From Cristatella mucedo (lineage: Eukaryota > Bryozoa > Phylactolaemata > Cristatellidae): a stretch of DNA of 64,000 bases. Positions 1-12,255 of the stretch are shown piece by piece; positions within the stretch are counted from its first letter, which is position 1; each line of letters starts with the position of its first letter. The stretch covers positions 1,281,001 through 1,345,000 of the forward strand of contig WPIO01000039.1 of the NCBI GenBank assembly GCA_009760855.2. The letters run 5' to 3'. The translations under genes were made by a program, and so were the position numbers. The notes beneath the pieces were generated by a model. The model searched no databases. It saw only the letters and a list, made by a program, of their open reading frames with translations, and had not been told where the DNA came from.

Positions 1-2040
1 GACTTTGGCAATAAAATTAAGGATTTGTCGGTTGATTTTTCGTTCAGCCGCATTGCAAGCTATTGTGAAAGTCTTCGAAGTTGTGCGAGAAATATTTTCG
101 CCTTTAATGGGTCTCGTAAGGGTTAATACTCCCATTCTGCAAACGAGTAGTGGGTGATTTGTACCACCTTCGGTTTAATCTGTTGCTGTTTGAAAGTAAT
201 TTCTGTCAAGGTAAATTAAGAGCCAGCGTAACTCTGTCAATACTGATCCCCGATGGCCTCTGTACTAATGGATGCATCCATTCGCATAAAAACCTGTAAT
301 ATTTTGTATAACAAGACAATATGATGTGGAACAATGCAATTTCCTTAGGTTTCGTCTTCCATTCTTGACTAAGTCTCACAAATAGATTCGCAATTAGGTC
401 GTTTTTAGTGAAACATTACTTTCAATACATCTTGGTATCAAGGGATTAATAATGACTATTTGAATCTGGAAATTCTCTTTTTCTGCAGAAGTAGAAACAA
501 GACATCAAAACCCGAATACCTTTCTGGTTAGTTTGAAATTGTGTGCCCTCACATGGCATAAAAATTTTATTATGTTGGCTTATCAAGTTTTAGATGACCA
601 CAAGCCACACCACAATTCGTTGGAGGAGCCGCAAACTCAAATAATTGAAAATGATATAAAATTACAGAAACGATTTAAGGACGTTTGCTGGGACCTTGGC
701 TTCGTGATTATCTGTCAGCCTCATAATATATTGAGTGAAGAAGGCTGTCTACTGGGCGAGGTACCTTAGTTTTTTCTATCCTACCCTAGATTGCCATTGC
801 ACCTGACACTCTCTAGCAGCCAAGTCACGTTCTGGATCTGATATTGCATCTCCAGGCTAGACTGGTTACTGGAAGAATTGAGGTAATGCGTTACTGCCTC
901 AGGCTGAGACGTGCAATGGCACTTGAGTATTAAAATCAAGTTTTTTGTTCGGTGGCCTGAAAGGCATTTTATATTGTTACAGATTGATTTTTAGTTGCTA
1001 CGGCTTGCCAATGGTTACTTGTGCTAGAGTTGCTAAAAAACGCCAACATGAATGTCTGAGATCTGCCGACGTCAGCTGTGGTGTTTAAGGGTATGCTGGC
1101 ACTGTCCTTCAGGGGCTCTTAATCGGCTTTTTGGTATGCAGGCGGCAGAAAACTCATATGGACAACAGGCTGCCGAAATCTCTCTTTGGATCGGTTCTTG
1201 CGACCGCTAATGCACGATCAAACTATTCGCATCCTGTTTGAATCGACTCTGCAACTACGTTTGGCTGAGGCACTCAACCCCCTTTAGGCTATTCATCACT
1301 AATAACCATATTTATTGAATTCGGCATAAAAAATTGAGTGAGTAAAACAAACAGCCTGATGTAAAACCTGTGGTGATTCTGTCCAATAAAAAAAGCTACT
1401 AGCTTCCTCATAAAAACTAATAACAGCACTGCATTGGTAAAACTTGGTTAAAAATTCTTAAATAAGTGCTGAAATTCTGGAAAAACGACAGAAAACTGGC
1501 CAGGTGTTTAATTTCATGATGATGCCAGCAACGCCTACATCTATTAGTCTAGGAAGAGAGGCGTGGGATTAACTGCTAGTAGTTCAGAGGCTCGCAGTAG
1601 AGTATCAAAGAGCGTGAACAAAACACAAGCGCCTGTGTTATAGCAAAGCTAACAGCCAGGTTTGTCGCCAGATGAGTCCAGCCATTTGATTTTGAGACAG
1701 CTACGGTTCCTTGAGAACGCCCAGACCATCGCCGAATTAAATTGAACCAGTGACAGTTTACTTTGTGTGCCTGCCTTTTACAAATGCCCTCACGCCCCGA
1801 AGAGGAATTACGAAGTATTCAATAGATTTTAAAATCCAAAAATCCGATCGTACACTCGTTACAGGTATTTCATACTGAAATATACGTATCAAGTGCCTGG
1901 ACCTTCCCAAAAAAAATGTGTGGACCTTCTCCAGAAAATGAAGCCTTTCTATTGCTGTTGAGTATTCGTCGAGCATTCACTTTACGTCCTTTCGATGTGT
2001 ATGCCTAGCCAGCACTAGCCTCAGCTCTGAAGCTTATTTG
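1..2040. repeat. Duplicated block alpha-beta, copy 1 (cut by window start)
   Basis: Positions 1-1310 (alpha) align through many substitutions and small indels with 12255-13560. Positions 1310-2040 (beta, first part) align with 8740-9300, 13560-14100 and 25600-26200. Shared landmarks include the stretch around AAGCCACACCACAA (alpha, 602 and 12856) and GCCTACATCTATTAGTCTAGG (beta, 1530). No reading frame survives between copies, so I see no gene here. The left edge lies outside the window. Confidence 0.75.
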
Positions 2041-3085
2041 TCCCTATTCCAGAGGCAAGAGTCTAAGAATTCGCAAGGCACTTGCAGTAGAAGAAACTGT
2101 GTGTTACTGCAAATTGTTTAAGTATGCCTGTGTCTCCACATTGTAGCAAGAGATTTACCTCCACACAAGTGTAACTTCTCTCTGCTCTGTCCTTCATACA
2201 GCAGCGCATAAATACATACTCTACTCCAGGTGGCCGCTCACAGGGAGCCGAGCAGCAGTTAAATCGGGCTAGCCGAGTCATCGGTTTATCGATCTAGAAC
2301 CTTGTAGAGGGTGAGCGGCTCGCTGTTTCACCAGATCTACGAGAAAAAGCTGACAGAGGCAGGCATGTACTAGCCTATGCAGTACAACGGCAGCAATTGC
2401 TTCTACTCTAAAAAAGCTAAACTTTTTCGACAGTCTAATTCTTTTGAGCTGCAGACGAGCCTTATGATGATCAGTAGGACTCGAACCTACGATCTGGAGA
2501 GTGGCGAGCTACCAATTTAATGAAGGAGCTAAAACCTTGCTCAACAAGTTTGAAACTACGACGAGCCCAGGCCTTATTCCAGCTTGCTCTACCCCAAGCT
2601 TTCGACTCTCGCTGCTTGTCATTTATTCACTCGGATCGTAACACTTCCAGTGCACTACCTGTTAGGTTGCGAGGTTATCGACGTTACTCTTGACTTTCCC
2701 AATTCGAGTGACACGCGAATCACGAGTAAACTACTTTGGTGTGACATATGTGCGCTACTTTCCTTCTTAACTGCGTTTTCTTCGCTATCGGCTCTGAATG
2801 GTTACTGGCAGAGAAGCGCGCCGGTGTAACACCACGTCCTCTAGACACAAATAAGCAAACTAGAATCTAAAAGCAAATTTTGTGATGTCAAGCTTAGTGC
2901 CACCCAAGCGAGCCCCTGAGTGTCTCAGCAGCCAATCGACCGGAGTTCCCGACGTCTCTATAGAAGCTTCGTAGCCCTCGATACCTTGCCACTACAGGAA
3001 ATTTGCAAGAGGCTCTCAGTCTACACAGCAATTACTAGTTTCACGGATACGTGACAGGTGGAAGTTTTCCCATTGACAAAAGTAA
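2040..3085. other. Unassigned stretch between beta and gamma blocks
   Basis: No gene or known repeat is recognised apart from the tRNA-like sequence inside it. An 81-codon plus-strand frame at 2584-2829 has no family resemblance and no sign of selection. Confidence 0.4.
2464..2534 (-). other. tRNA-like sequence (tRNA pseudogene or SINE head)
   Basis: On the minus strand a good B-box/T-arm is present: GTAGG-TTCGAGT-CCTAC. Upstream there is a weak A-box/D-arm-like segment with TTGGTAGCTCG. The anticodon stem pairs poorly and the acceptor ends do not clearly pair, so this is more likely a tRNA pseudogene or SINE head than a working tRNA. It does not match the SINE family found at 33.8-60 kb. 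Confidence 0.35.
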
Positions 3086-4560
3086 ACCTCGATTATAACT
3101 GTCAACCGTTACCGGTAACATTAGTTACGGCTCTCCAAAAAGATTGAGCCAGACAGATAATATGCTTTAGTTTGAGAGACTCTTCAGCATTCACTCAAAA
3201 GCGAAGACCGTTGAACAGCGACGTCGACTAAATTAGCCTGCAGAATTTCTGATGGCCAGTGAGGCTAATAAAACTACTGATAGAAACAATTATTGGTTTC
3301 GAACACTGGCAATACTTCATTTTAATGGAGTGAGATGTTAGCTCTTTGCTGATCCTTGATGAGCCACGATTTTTTCGCCGTATCATTAGTTGAATATAAA
3401 TAAACACCTTCAGAGAGCACTTAATAGCTCGTTTGTTAAACGTCGGTGTTATTTGACTTCCTTAAGGTGTGGGTGAGTTTGCAAAATCAGTCGTCATAAG
3501 CTTTTCAAAGCCTATAAAGGCTTCGGATTTTTCATCATCCTGTTGCGACGATGGAATGGTAGGAAAGAAATTATTGCTCACTAATCATCTCGAATTAAAG
3601 CTTCAGCGAAAATTTCTTAATGGCAAGTTATACGAGTGCATTACGTAACAACAGTATGGGATTCCCTTCTCAATAAACGTTCGATCTGGTGATTAAGGCG
3701 TATAGCATTTCAGCTCATACAGTTTTTGAAAAGCCGAACCCGACCGTCGCTTGTTTTGTAAGCTCGTTTTTCAGTTTTCGAAACGGCAGACATGGCTTAT
3801 CAATTTTTAATATCGTCAGTATGCTAAAAATTAGTGAATAAGATATGATGCAGATACCACAGGGTCGGGCCAGTAAAGAATGCTTGGCGGAATGCTTTGG
3901 GAGAGGTTCTCCTCTTCCCAGCCTCTACCACTCTTTGCTCTCTTTAGAACGAGTAAGTTAACCTTCCACTCACCGATTGATATCTCATCTACCCCAACAG
4001 CAGCTAATACATTTTTATGATCGGAAGCCGTCCGGGATGGATACCATAGCCTTACATAAAACAGCATTTTCCAAATCTGTAACTGTCTACAGACTAAGTA
4101 ATTAGAATCATTTGCAGCTTGCTTGACACGCGAAAAAAATCAGAAACACCTCATGTGTATGATTATGAACATGAATTTAGATTTAATTCGGTGCAATAGT
4201 TATGAGGCTATCGTGAAACCCATTGCTTTCCTGTAAGACATCTTCAAGATACCATAAATTAAGTGAGGGAGGTATATTGATAGAGACGGTGATAGATAAG
4301 GGCCTGCTAGCTTACAGTAATGAAAAGGTACTTCAAATTGACTTTTCATCTTTATACTGCTTCCTTCTGGAACAGTTGTGGAAGATGCTCGTAAGTGTAT
4401 TCGAAAGGCGAAAGCTTTTTTTCTTTTGGTTGCTGTTAGGCAAAGACCCGGTAGGAGACTAAGGCCTTCTGGAACCTTCTGGAACATCGGCTTTTCAAAG
4501 GTCGGATCGAAGTGAATGGTTTCGAAGCACAAGCAGTGGCATACTAAGTTTTCCTAAGTC
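3085..4560. repeat. Duplicated block gamma, copy 0
   Basis: This aligns with 5604-6560 and 23275-24170. Landmarks are GATGGCCAGTGAGGCTAAT (3251, 5769 and, diverged, 23444) and ACAGACTAAGTAATTA near 4090 and 6119. Relative to the other two copies it carries about 480 extra bases (roughly 3540-4010) of unknown nature. No gene copy is recognised directly upstream, unlike gamma copies 1 and 2. Confidence 0.7.
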
Positions 4561-4862
4561 TCATATGAGCCATTCCAGCAGTCTGGCCATCAAAGAGTTT
4601 CAGTTTACCCACATAAATTATGGCAGAATCCCAAAGTATTTTGCTCGTAGTACCTAGAATTTATACATACTCCGGCAGCCAAGGTGACGCTTCCACGGCA
4701 GTAGCGAAATCCAAGATGACGAGCATGTTTGTAATAATGAACGAGCACACACGTCAACCCAACGTCAGACAGGAATGACCGTCCGTTGCTAGTGAGCCGT
4801 AAAGAACGACACTTTAATCCGTTGCACTTTTGCAACCTTAGTAACTAATCGTGAACTAGGAC

Positions 4863-4869
4863 TATTTAG
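4863..4869 (+). promoter_or_regulatory. Possible TATA-like box of the CBM14-like gene
   Basis: TATTTAG lies 50 bases upstream of the start codon, inside a block (GTGAAC-AGGACTATTTAGGGTTCCA pattern) that is nearly identical upstream of the second gene copy (about 22695-22720). The spacing would allow a transcription start near 4890-4900 and a very short 5' leader. This is inferred from position and conservation between paralogues only. Confidence 0.35.
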
Positions 4870-4918
4870 GGTTCCAATTGCGGACCATTTGGCATCGCTC
4901 GGCAGAAACTCTACGAGA

Positions 4919-5332
4919 ATGGCAGCCCGAATTTCCTTTCTGCTCGTCGCAGCCATGCTATTCGTTGCAGCCGTCTCTGCAGAGGAAGGTTGGGGAGGCG
5001 ACGGTGACGACAACAAGGAAGATTATGAAAAGGGCACAGGTAGTGGCTAAGCGAGTGCTTCTCTGAAAGTGGCTCAGCTGCACAGCTGCTAGCACCTATT
5101 TAACAGAGCGATACCGATGCAAGTAACCTATTTAAACCTTTCTGTTTTAGGGAGTTGCTCATGCTTCGCCAAGGGCAACACGTACCGTGCTGTGGACCAC
5201 TGCAAGAGTTTCCTCCAGTCAACCGCCTATCTAGGTCCTAAGAAGCTCAACTGCCCCTATGGTACTGTCTTCAACACCAAGGTCTGCGTTTGCGACTACC
5301 CATACAGGACCTACTGCCCAAAGGGATGCTAA
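4919..5332 (+). CDS. Secreted cysteine-rich protein, peritrophin-A/CBM14-like, two exons
   Basis: Exon 1 is 4919-5039 and exon 2 is 5151-5332, joined across a 111-base phase-1 intron (donor CAG|GTAGTG, acceptor TTTTAG|GG). Exon 1 encodes a clear signal peptide of about 21 residues (MAARISFLLVAAMLFVAAVSA) and then a short acidic Gly/Asp/Glu-rich segment. Exon 2 encodes the domain, spaced C-x-C-x12-C-x16-C-x10-C-x-C-x7-C-x3-C. The piece CPYGTVFNTKVCVCDYP matches the second half of CBM14 chitin-binding domains (CP.G..F......CD.P). The usual third CBM14 cysteine is missing, and extra cysteines sit near both ends. The protein is about 100 residues with one domain. The likely role is an extracellular, possibly chitin-binding or defence peptide, which is inference. 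TAA ends at 5332 and AATAAA follows at 5394. A broken paralogue lies at 22772. Confidence 0.8.
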
Positions 5333-5393
5333 TAGGATCCCAAGGCACTCTGCTGTAATCCTGCTGTTACTGGCTTGCTTAAAACTGTTGGAA

Positions 5394-5399
5394 AATAAA
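5394..5399 (+). promoter_or_regulatory. Poly(A) signal of the CBM14-like gene
   Basis: AATAAA lies 61 bases after the stop codon. The same hexamer is kept downstream of the broken paralogue (23071-23076), where surrounding 3' UTR sequence also aligns. Confidence 0.6.
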
Positions 5400-6839
<1,440 letters not shown>

Positions 6840-6840
<1 letters not shown>

Positions 6841-8740
6841 TAATAGCAAAACAGGATTGCATCGACAAGTATGTAAGGACCTATCGCACAATAGAACTTG
6901 TTTCTATCTCAAGCATCCCAGCTAGCATGTGGCCAGATGTTTATGTATCGGACATTTTCTAGCACATGCGGTTCGGGGGAGTTTAGCCTAATAATAATAT
7001 TAATAATAATAATGCACTTGATAAAGTGCCCTCAGAGAACTTAATCTCTTTCCAGGCACTTTACATTTGCTGCAAAAGGAAATGCGATTGAATGGTAAGT
7101 AAAACCATGCTTGATAAACAAACAACATGAATGACATGGTTAGGGGTAACATGCATAGGGTCAGCATGCCAATGTGGTTAGTGGCAGCATGCACAGTGTC
7201 AGAACGCATAAACATTAACGACGAATCACCGGGATCCACTAAGTGTTGTCCTAAATAAGTGTTTTTAAGTTCTTTTTTTTAAATGTGGTAAAGTCAGGGG
7301 ATGTTCTGACGCAAGTCGGTAGGGAGGTCCAGGCTTTGGGAGCATACGAGCTAAATGCACGGTCTCCAAAAGATTTGAGGTCTGTACGAGGTATTGGTAG
7401 GCTGTTGGATTCCGAAAAGCGGTTGGTACGATGCTTGACCTGGTGGGGGAGTAGATCTGACTGACAGGCTGGATCAAGAGAATGAAGTGACCTAAAAGTG
7501 AGCGACAAGACCTTGAAGTCAATCTGTTGCTTGACTGGTAGCTAGTGCAAGTCGGCGAGGAGTGGTTTGATGTGGAAACTGTGACGCTCACGTCAGACAA
7601 GCCTAGCTGCCGAGTTTTGCACCCATCTGTAATCGCCTGATTGCACATGCTGGTAGGCCAGTAAGCAGTGAGTTGCAGAAGTCGAGACGGGATGTCAGCC
7701 TATATCGACTTTTCATACTTTAGTGCCTAAGAATGTGGGCCAAGTGTTCATATGAGCTGGCCTTCGGTACTTTAAACCCAATTGCAAGCCAGTTTGTCAG
7801 TTTTTAAATGACCCTGCACGTGCGCTTTCGATGAGACTAACCATTCCTTGAGCAACTTTCTCTGTTAGCCACGTTATGATCACAAACCTGTAGTAAACTT
7901 TATGAAACTGTTGAGAAATCTAACGCCCCCTCTAGTCTCATGACGCTAAGACCTTTCACCTTTTTGACCTCTCCCAATTAATGTAGTTCTTGACGTTCTC
8001 TAGCGTTGTGATGCAAACACGAGTTTAAACGCTAAGATCTTAGCCCAAGTCAAGTATACAAATATCGGCTCAATTTAATCGTGAAACTCTCACATTCAAG
8101 GAGCATTTAGCGGAGCACCGTTGAAGCTCATACGGTCACTGGAGCAATAATGTTTACCTATTGGTAACCTATTGTCAATCAGAAATTGTAATCATTTTAA
8201 TATATTAACAATTCAGTTTTGGATATTGGTTTTGGTTATATCAGCATATCTCGGCCAGGAAACTAGATGGGTGGGTGAACAATCAGGTCGTGCGAAATGA
8301 GCCCAGCAACACGTCAGGCCTGTTTACTTTTGGCTACTTAACATTTCAAGAATTCAGAAGCTCTAAAATAAACAAGCAGCAGTCAAGTTAGTTAATGCAT
8401 TGGACCCCGGCTAGACTAATCTAAGCCTCTCCCTATAGGTTTTATTTATAGTGCAATCAGGTTCATTGCAACTGCAAGGCATGCCGCTGCTAAGCTTGTC
8501 TATTTTGAACATCGCCTCTAAGGCATTGCACCACTTTAAACTCAGTTGTACTAGCTCCGAGACTTTTTCATCGACATCAAGACTCCTGTCAATCAGTTTT
8601 AATAACCTGTATTCTCTTTTTTCGACCTGTCGGTATAAATAAGTACTTTTTGGAATATCACCAATACTGCTCACTCATCTGACTCTAACCAGTTAGAAAT
8701 GCTTCTTTCCAATCTGAGATCGCTCGGAGATTGTGCTATT
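6840..8740. repeat. Duplicated block delta, copy 1 (with L2-A insertion)
   Basis: Flanks at 6850-6990 and 7697-8740 align with 24420-25620. A landmark is CAAGCATCCCAGCTAGCATGTGG at 6910 and 24478. The L2-A copy at 6991-7696 interrupts this block only. An 87-codon minus frame at 8411-8674 is not conserved in the other copy. Confidence 0.75.
6991..7696 (-). mobile_element. L2-A non-LTR retrotransposon, 5'-truncated, with target-site duplication
   Basis: This minus-strand element begins (3' end) with an (AAT)n run and TGCACTTGATAAAGTGCCCTC. It runs into the C-terminal coding part: a frame covering 7251-7508 encodes the characteristic [12 protein letters not shown] and [18 protein letters not shown] segments, with frameshifts. 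AGCCTA is repeated at 6985-6990 and 7697-7702. The paralogous block has the single, empty AGCCTA at 24553-24558, so the edges are well defined. Confidence 0.9.
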
Positions 8741-10440
8741 CGCTACTATCTTAGTGTGTGAATCCTTAGCATAGTTATTGCATGTGAGGCAAAGGACTGC
8801 ATGCCTAAGAAAAACAGCTTGACGTGAAGCCTGTGCAGACGTGATGCAGCACTAAAAGTATCGGCTTCCGCGACCAAAAGATTAATTACAGTCTTGTGTC
8901 AGTCATTGCTGAAAATGTGCCAAAACACTGGCGAACGAGAAACGCTGGCCAAGAGTGTGATTTCCTGATAATCTTAGCTACACCTACGTCTAGTAATCCG
9001 GGAATTGAGTTACTGGGCTGACCTGGTTCAGTTCAGAGGTTTTCGGCCTATCATCAAGGAGCGAGAATACCGCCTATGTGCTTGTGTCATAGCAACGAAA
9101 GCTGCCGGATGCGTCACTAGACAAGTCCAGCTTTTTACTACTGACTCCTTGAGAACTCACAGACCATTATCGTACTGAACTGGATCTGCGACAGTGTATT
9201 GTGTGTGCCTACGTCTTACAGATGCCCTTAGCTTTCGAAACAGAATTACTTGGCAGTCCGTAGAAATTGAAATCCACAAATCTCCCTATACACTAAAAAC
9301 CTTCACTTTATACTTAAACATTGATTTGTTTAAGTGAAGATACCTGTAAATAATGCAGCCAATGGTGGAAATCCGCATCATCTGCTATCTACTGCTCTTG
9401 CTAGTTACTTAGAACGATATTCAAGGGCTATTTAGCTCAAAGATGAGTGGTATCTTCTCTAGATTAAAGATTAAAGCTACAGATTTACATGTTACCAAAC
9501 CTGACAGCAAAAAGGATCATGTAACATTTAAGCTAACAGATTCGGATCGCCACTCTCTTAAGATCTATAATGGCGACAGCATTTGCAAAGCTTCAAGTAA
9601 ATCCAAATGGGTATCCGAACGAACCCAAGATTATTCTTCGCGAAATAAAATATGTTTAAGAAACATACTAGAGAATAAATTAAGGTGTAACAGTTGATAT
9701 AAGAGCCGCGGCAAAAATCTTCTTAGTCATTGGGTATCTACAAAGTTTGTTTTAGATAAAAAAATGAACGGCTCATTTGGACTTTGCTTTTTATCGAATT
9801 ATTGTTGATTGGCTCTGTTCTTTACCACCACAGCTATACCCATATCAGCCTTCAAGTAGCTTTAAATCATCCCTGTCTAACAATATAGCTCTCTTACGTT
9901 TCACTTGAAGACGGTGGCCGAATGTCAGCGCTTATTATCTCAATATTTATTTAGAGTGTATTAGAGTGCTCTTTATACATCGTATCAAGATTACAATAAA
10001 GTCAGTTTAAGAGACTCTCACTTACTAGTGCTACAAAAGTGCAAGCGCTGGTTTAGATTCGTTCTGAGTTAACTTAATCGTGACTGCCCCCTAAAGTTCT
10101 TTCTATGTTGATTACTGCCACAACTGTCCTCTTAATTCTACTAGTATTTAACATTTCCTCATTGGTACAGAAAAGTTCCCTGGTCAAGAACTTCCCATCG
10201 TAATAAATGGCTGCTTTGAATATGCGAAAGAAGTGTCAAAGATAGCTTAGCAATTGTATCTCACTCCTTGGTGCATTCCTAGGCAGAAATTTATTTACAT
10301 AACCTCTTACGTAAAAATCTTTTAAAAGTAAGTGCATCTCAGGACGATCGGTCCTTTGTTAAGCGAACGGAGAGCTGCAACGTCCCGACACTGATGACAA
10401 CAACATTAAGAAATAGTAATGAGTACTTCAGTGTCAAATA
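8740..10440. repeat. Duplicated block beta, copy 2
   Basis: This aligns with 13560-15110 and 25620-27350. Landmarks are AGAAAAACAGCTTGA.GTGAAGCCTGTGCAGA (8808, 13603, 25652) and CTTTCACTTGAAGAC (about 9899, 14688, 26850). An 84-codon frame at 9443-9697 is broken by stops and frameshifts at the same place in both other copies, so it is not treated as a gene. Confidence 0.75.
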
Positions 10441-11245
10441 ACAGGAACCCACTAAAGTATGCGATAAATATGTGTGTTTTAGTACATTTTTTAATTGTGG
10501 TCATGTCAGGTACATGGTTTACGTCATGACTCAAGTCTGGAGTATGATCCAGGCTTAATGAGCTTACAGACTAAAGGCACGGTCTCCAAACGAGTTGAGG
10601 TTTGAACGAGGTATGGGTGAGCAGTTAGATTCCAAAAATAGGGAATACGATTCTTAGCCTAATCGGGCACTAGACCTTATAGGTAGGCTGGAGCCAAAGA
10701 ATTAATTAGAGCTACTAGTACGTGGCAAAACTTGAAAGTCGATGAGTTGCTTGACTAGGAGTCAGTGCAGGCCGCGTGGCGAGAAGTGGAATGACGTGGC
10801 AAATTCAAAGCTCCTGACCGAGAAGCCTAGCTGCGGGGTTTTGAACCAGCTGTGAGTGCCTGATTGCACTGACCGGTAGGCCAGGAAGCAGTGATTTACA
10901 CAAGTCAGGACGAGATATCACCAATGCATAATTCAACTTTGCTATGATACCCTGTCTTAACATGCCCGAACTTTAGCAATTCTATGTAGCTTAAAGTAGG
11001 CAGAATCGACTGTGGAGCGTATGAGGTCGTCTAATAGGTGGTTACTTTAGAGCATTAAATGCCTTGTTAAACTGAAAGGTTGACACCTCGGTAAGCTTTT
11101 GAAACTAAACCCAAAACTTGGGTAAGTCCTTTAGCAATTTATTTAGATATTCAGGCAAGTGTAACTTCTTCATCGCTTTAAATCCCAAGTATTTGATAGT
11201 GGTTTAGGGATTACTTGCATGCAACCGAATTGAAAAATGCCTGTC
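10440..11245 (-). mobile_element. Old L2-A fragment shared by two duplicated arms
   Basis: This is a degraded minus-strand L2-A. Recognisable pieces include GGCACGGTCTCCAAA (about 10575), GAACGAGGTATGGGT and the GGTAGGCCAGGAAGCAGTGA stretch near 10875. These correspond to 50855-51180 in a cleaner copy. The same decayed element sits in the same place in the other arm (27355-28210), so it was inserted before the duplication. Confidence 0.8.
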
Positions 11246-12255
11246 ATGCGATTCTAAGCAGATTGCATTCTTTGATGCTGTTTTATCAAATTTATTGTTG
11301 TTGTTACGTTTATTATGATTATAATGACTTTCAGCCCTCCATTCGCGGTATAACGGACTGATCGTCCTGACTTGCACTGGCCTATAAATGACTTATACGG
11401 AAGTGGTTGAGTGAATAAAATTTCTGCCTGGGGCTGCACTGAGGGGTGAGATACAATGGCTAAGCTATTTTTCTCTTAGCTTTGTTCCTTCAAGCTTATT
11501 TGTTTATAACCCGATGCCGAAATTGATTTGTTTTGAGTTAATATTTGTCACAGAGACAATGACACAGCTGGTAGAAACCGTCCTATTGCAGAGACACTAG
11601 AGTATCCTCTGGCCTTTAAACTGTGGTCAAGATAATTGTAAGCAATATAATCCCTATCACGTGTGCTCATGGTCCTCAACTGAGTATATGCCAATCATCT
11701 AATTATAACATGCACTGCATGATCACGCGTCAGTATTATTACCAAAACGAGTCTTGAGGATAAAGCAAATGCTTTTGCGATGAACTCACAGGGTTTTTAA
11801 CATTCTCCTAAACATCTTAAGTTATTGACTGGCGGAAAGTCATTCAAAAACAGGTTCAAGGCTTTGGAACTTGTCGAACCGGAGGCCTTTTCTCTAAAAT
11901 ACTTGGACTAGGTATGGTACATTGTTTTTAGACTACAGTGAGCAGAGTAAGTGGTACAATTACAAGCAACTTCTTGATGTAGTTTGGTTTGGTTGATTGA
12001 AGCAAGCAAATGTATGCGACCTGAAAAAGAGCAAATCTAACTTGACGGAGAATAAATGAAGGTGGGTGAGCGGTAGCAAGCGATGGATATTTTGCCGTTC
12101 ATGGAACAATAAAGTATCGATGATTGGCTCTAAGCTACCGCTTCTTATTGGCAAATTGTATGACATTACCAGGGATCTCTAGCTCTGTAAGCACGGTTAC
12201 ATTAAGGGAAGCCTAACGAAAAACTAATCCAGCCGTTCTAACTTGTGGGCTTTGG
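11246..12255. other. AT-rich stretch, nothing recognised
   Basis: No conserved frame, RNA gene or known repeat end is seen. Minus frames at 11254-11439 and 11960-12166 are short and have no family resemblance. Confidence 0.4.

Noticed and set aside
533-769. 78-codon frame in alpha copy 1
   Set aside because: The paralogous sequence at 12787-13020 has indels that are not multiples of three and many stops, so there is no sign of coding constraint.
2464-2534. Functional tRNA gene
   Set aside because: The T-arm is good, but the anticodon stem and acceptor ends do not pair convincingly. Listed only as tRNA-like.
9443-9697. 84-codon frame in beta copy 2 starting MSGIFSRLKIKATDLHV
   Set aside because: Both paralogues (about 14230-14480 and 26395-26640) contain stops and frameshifts. 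Open by chance in one of three copies.
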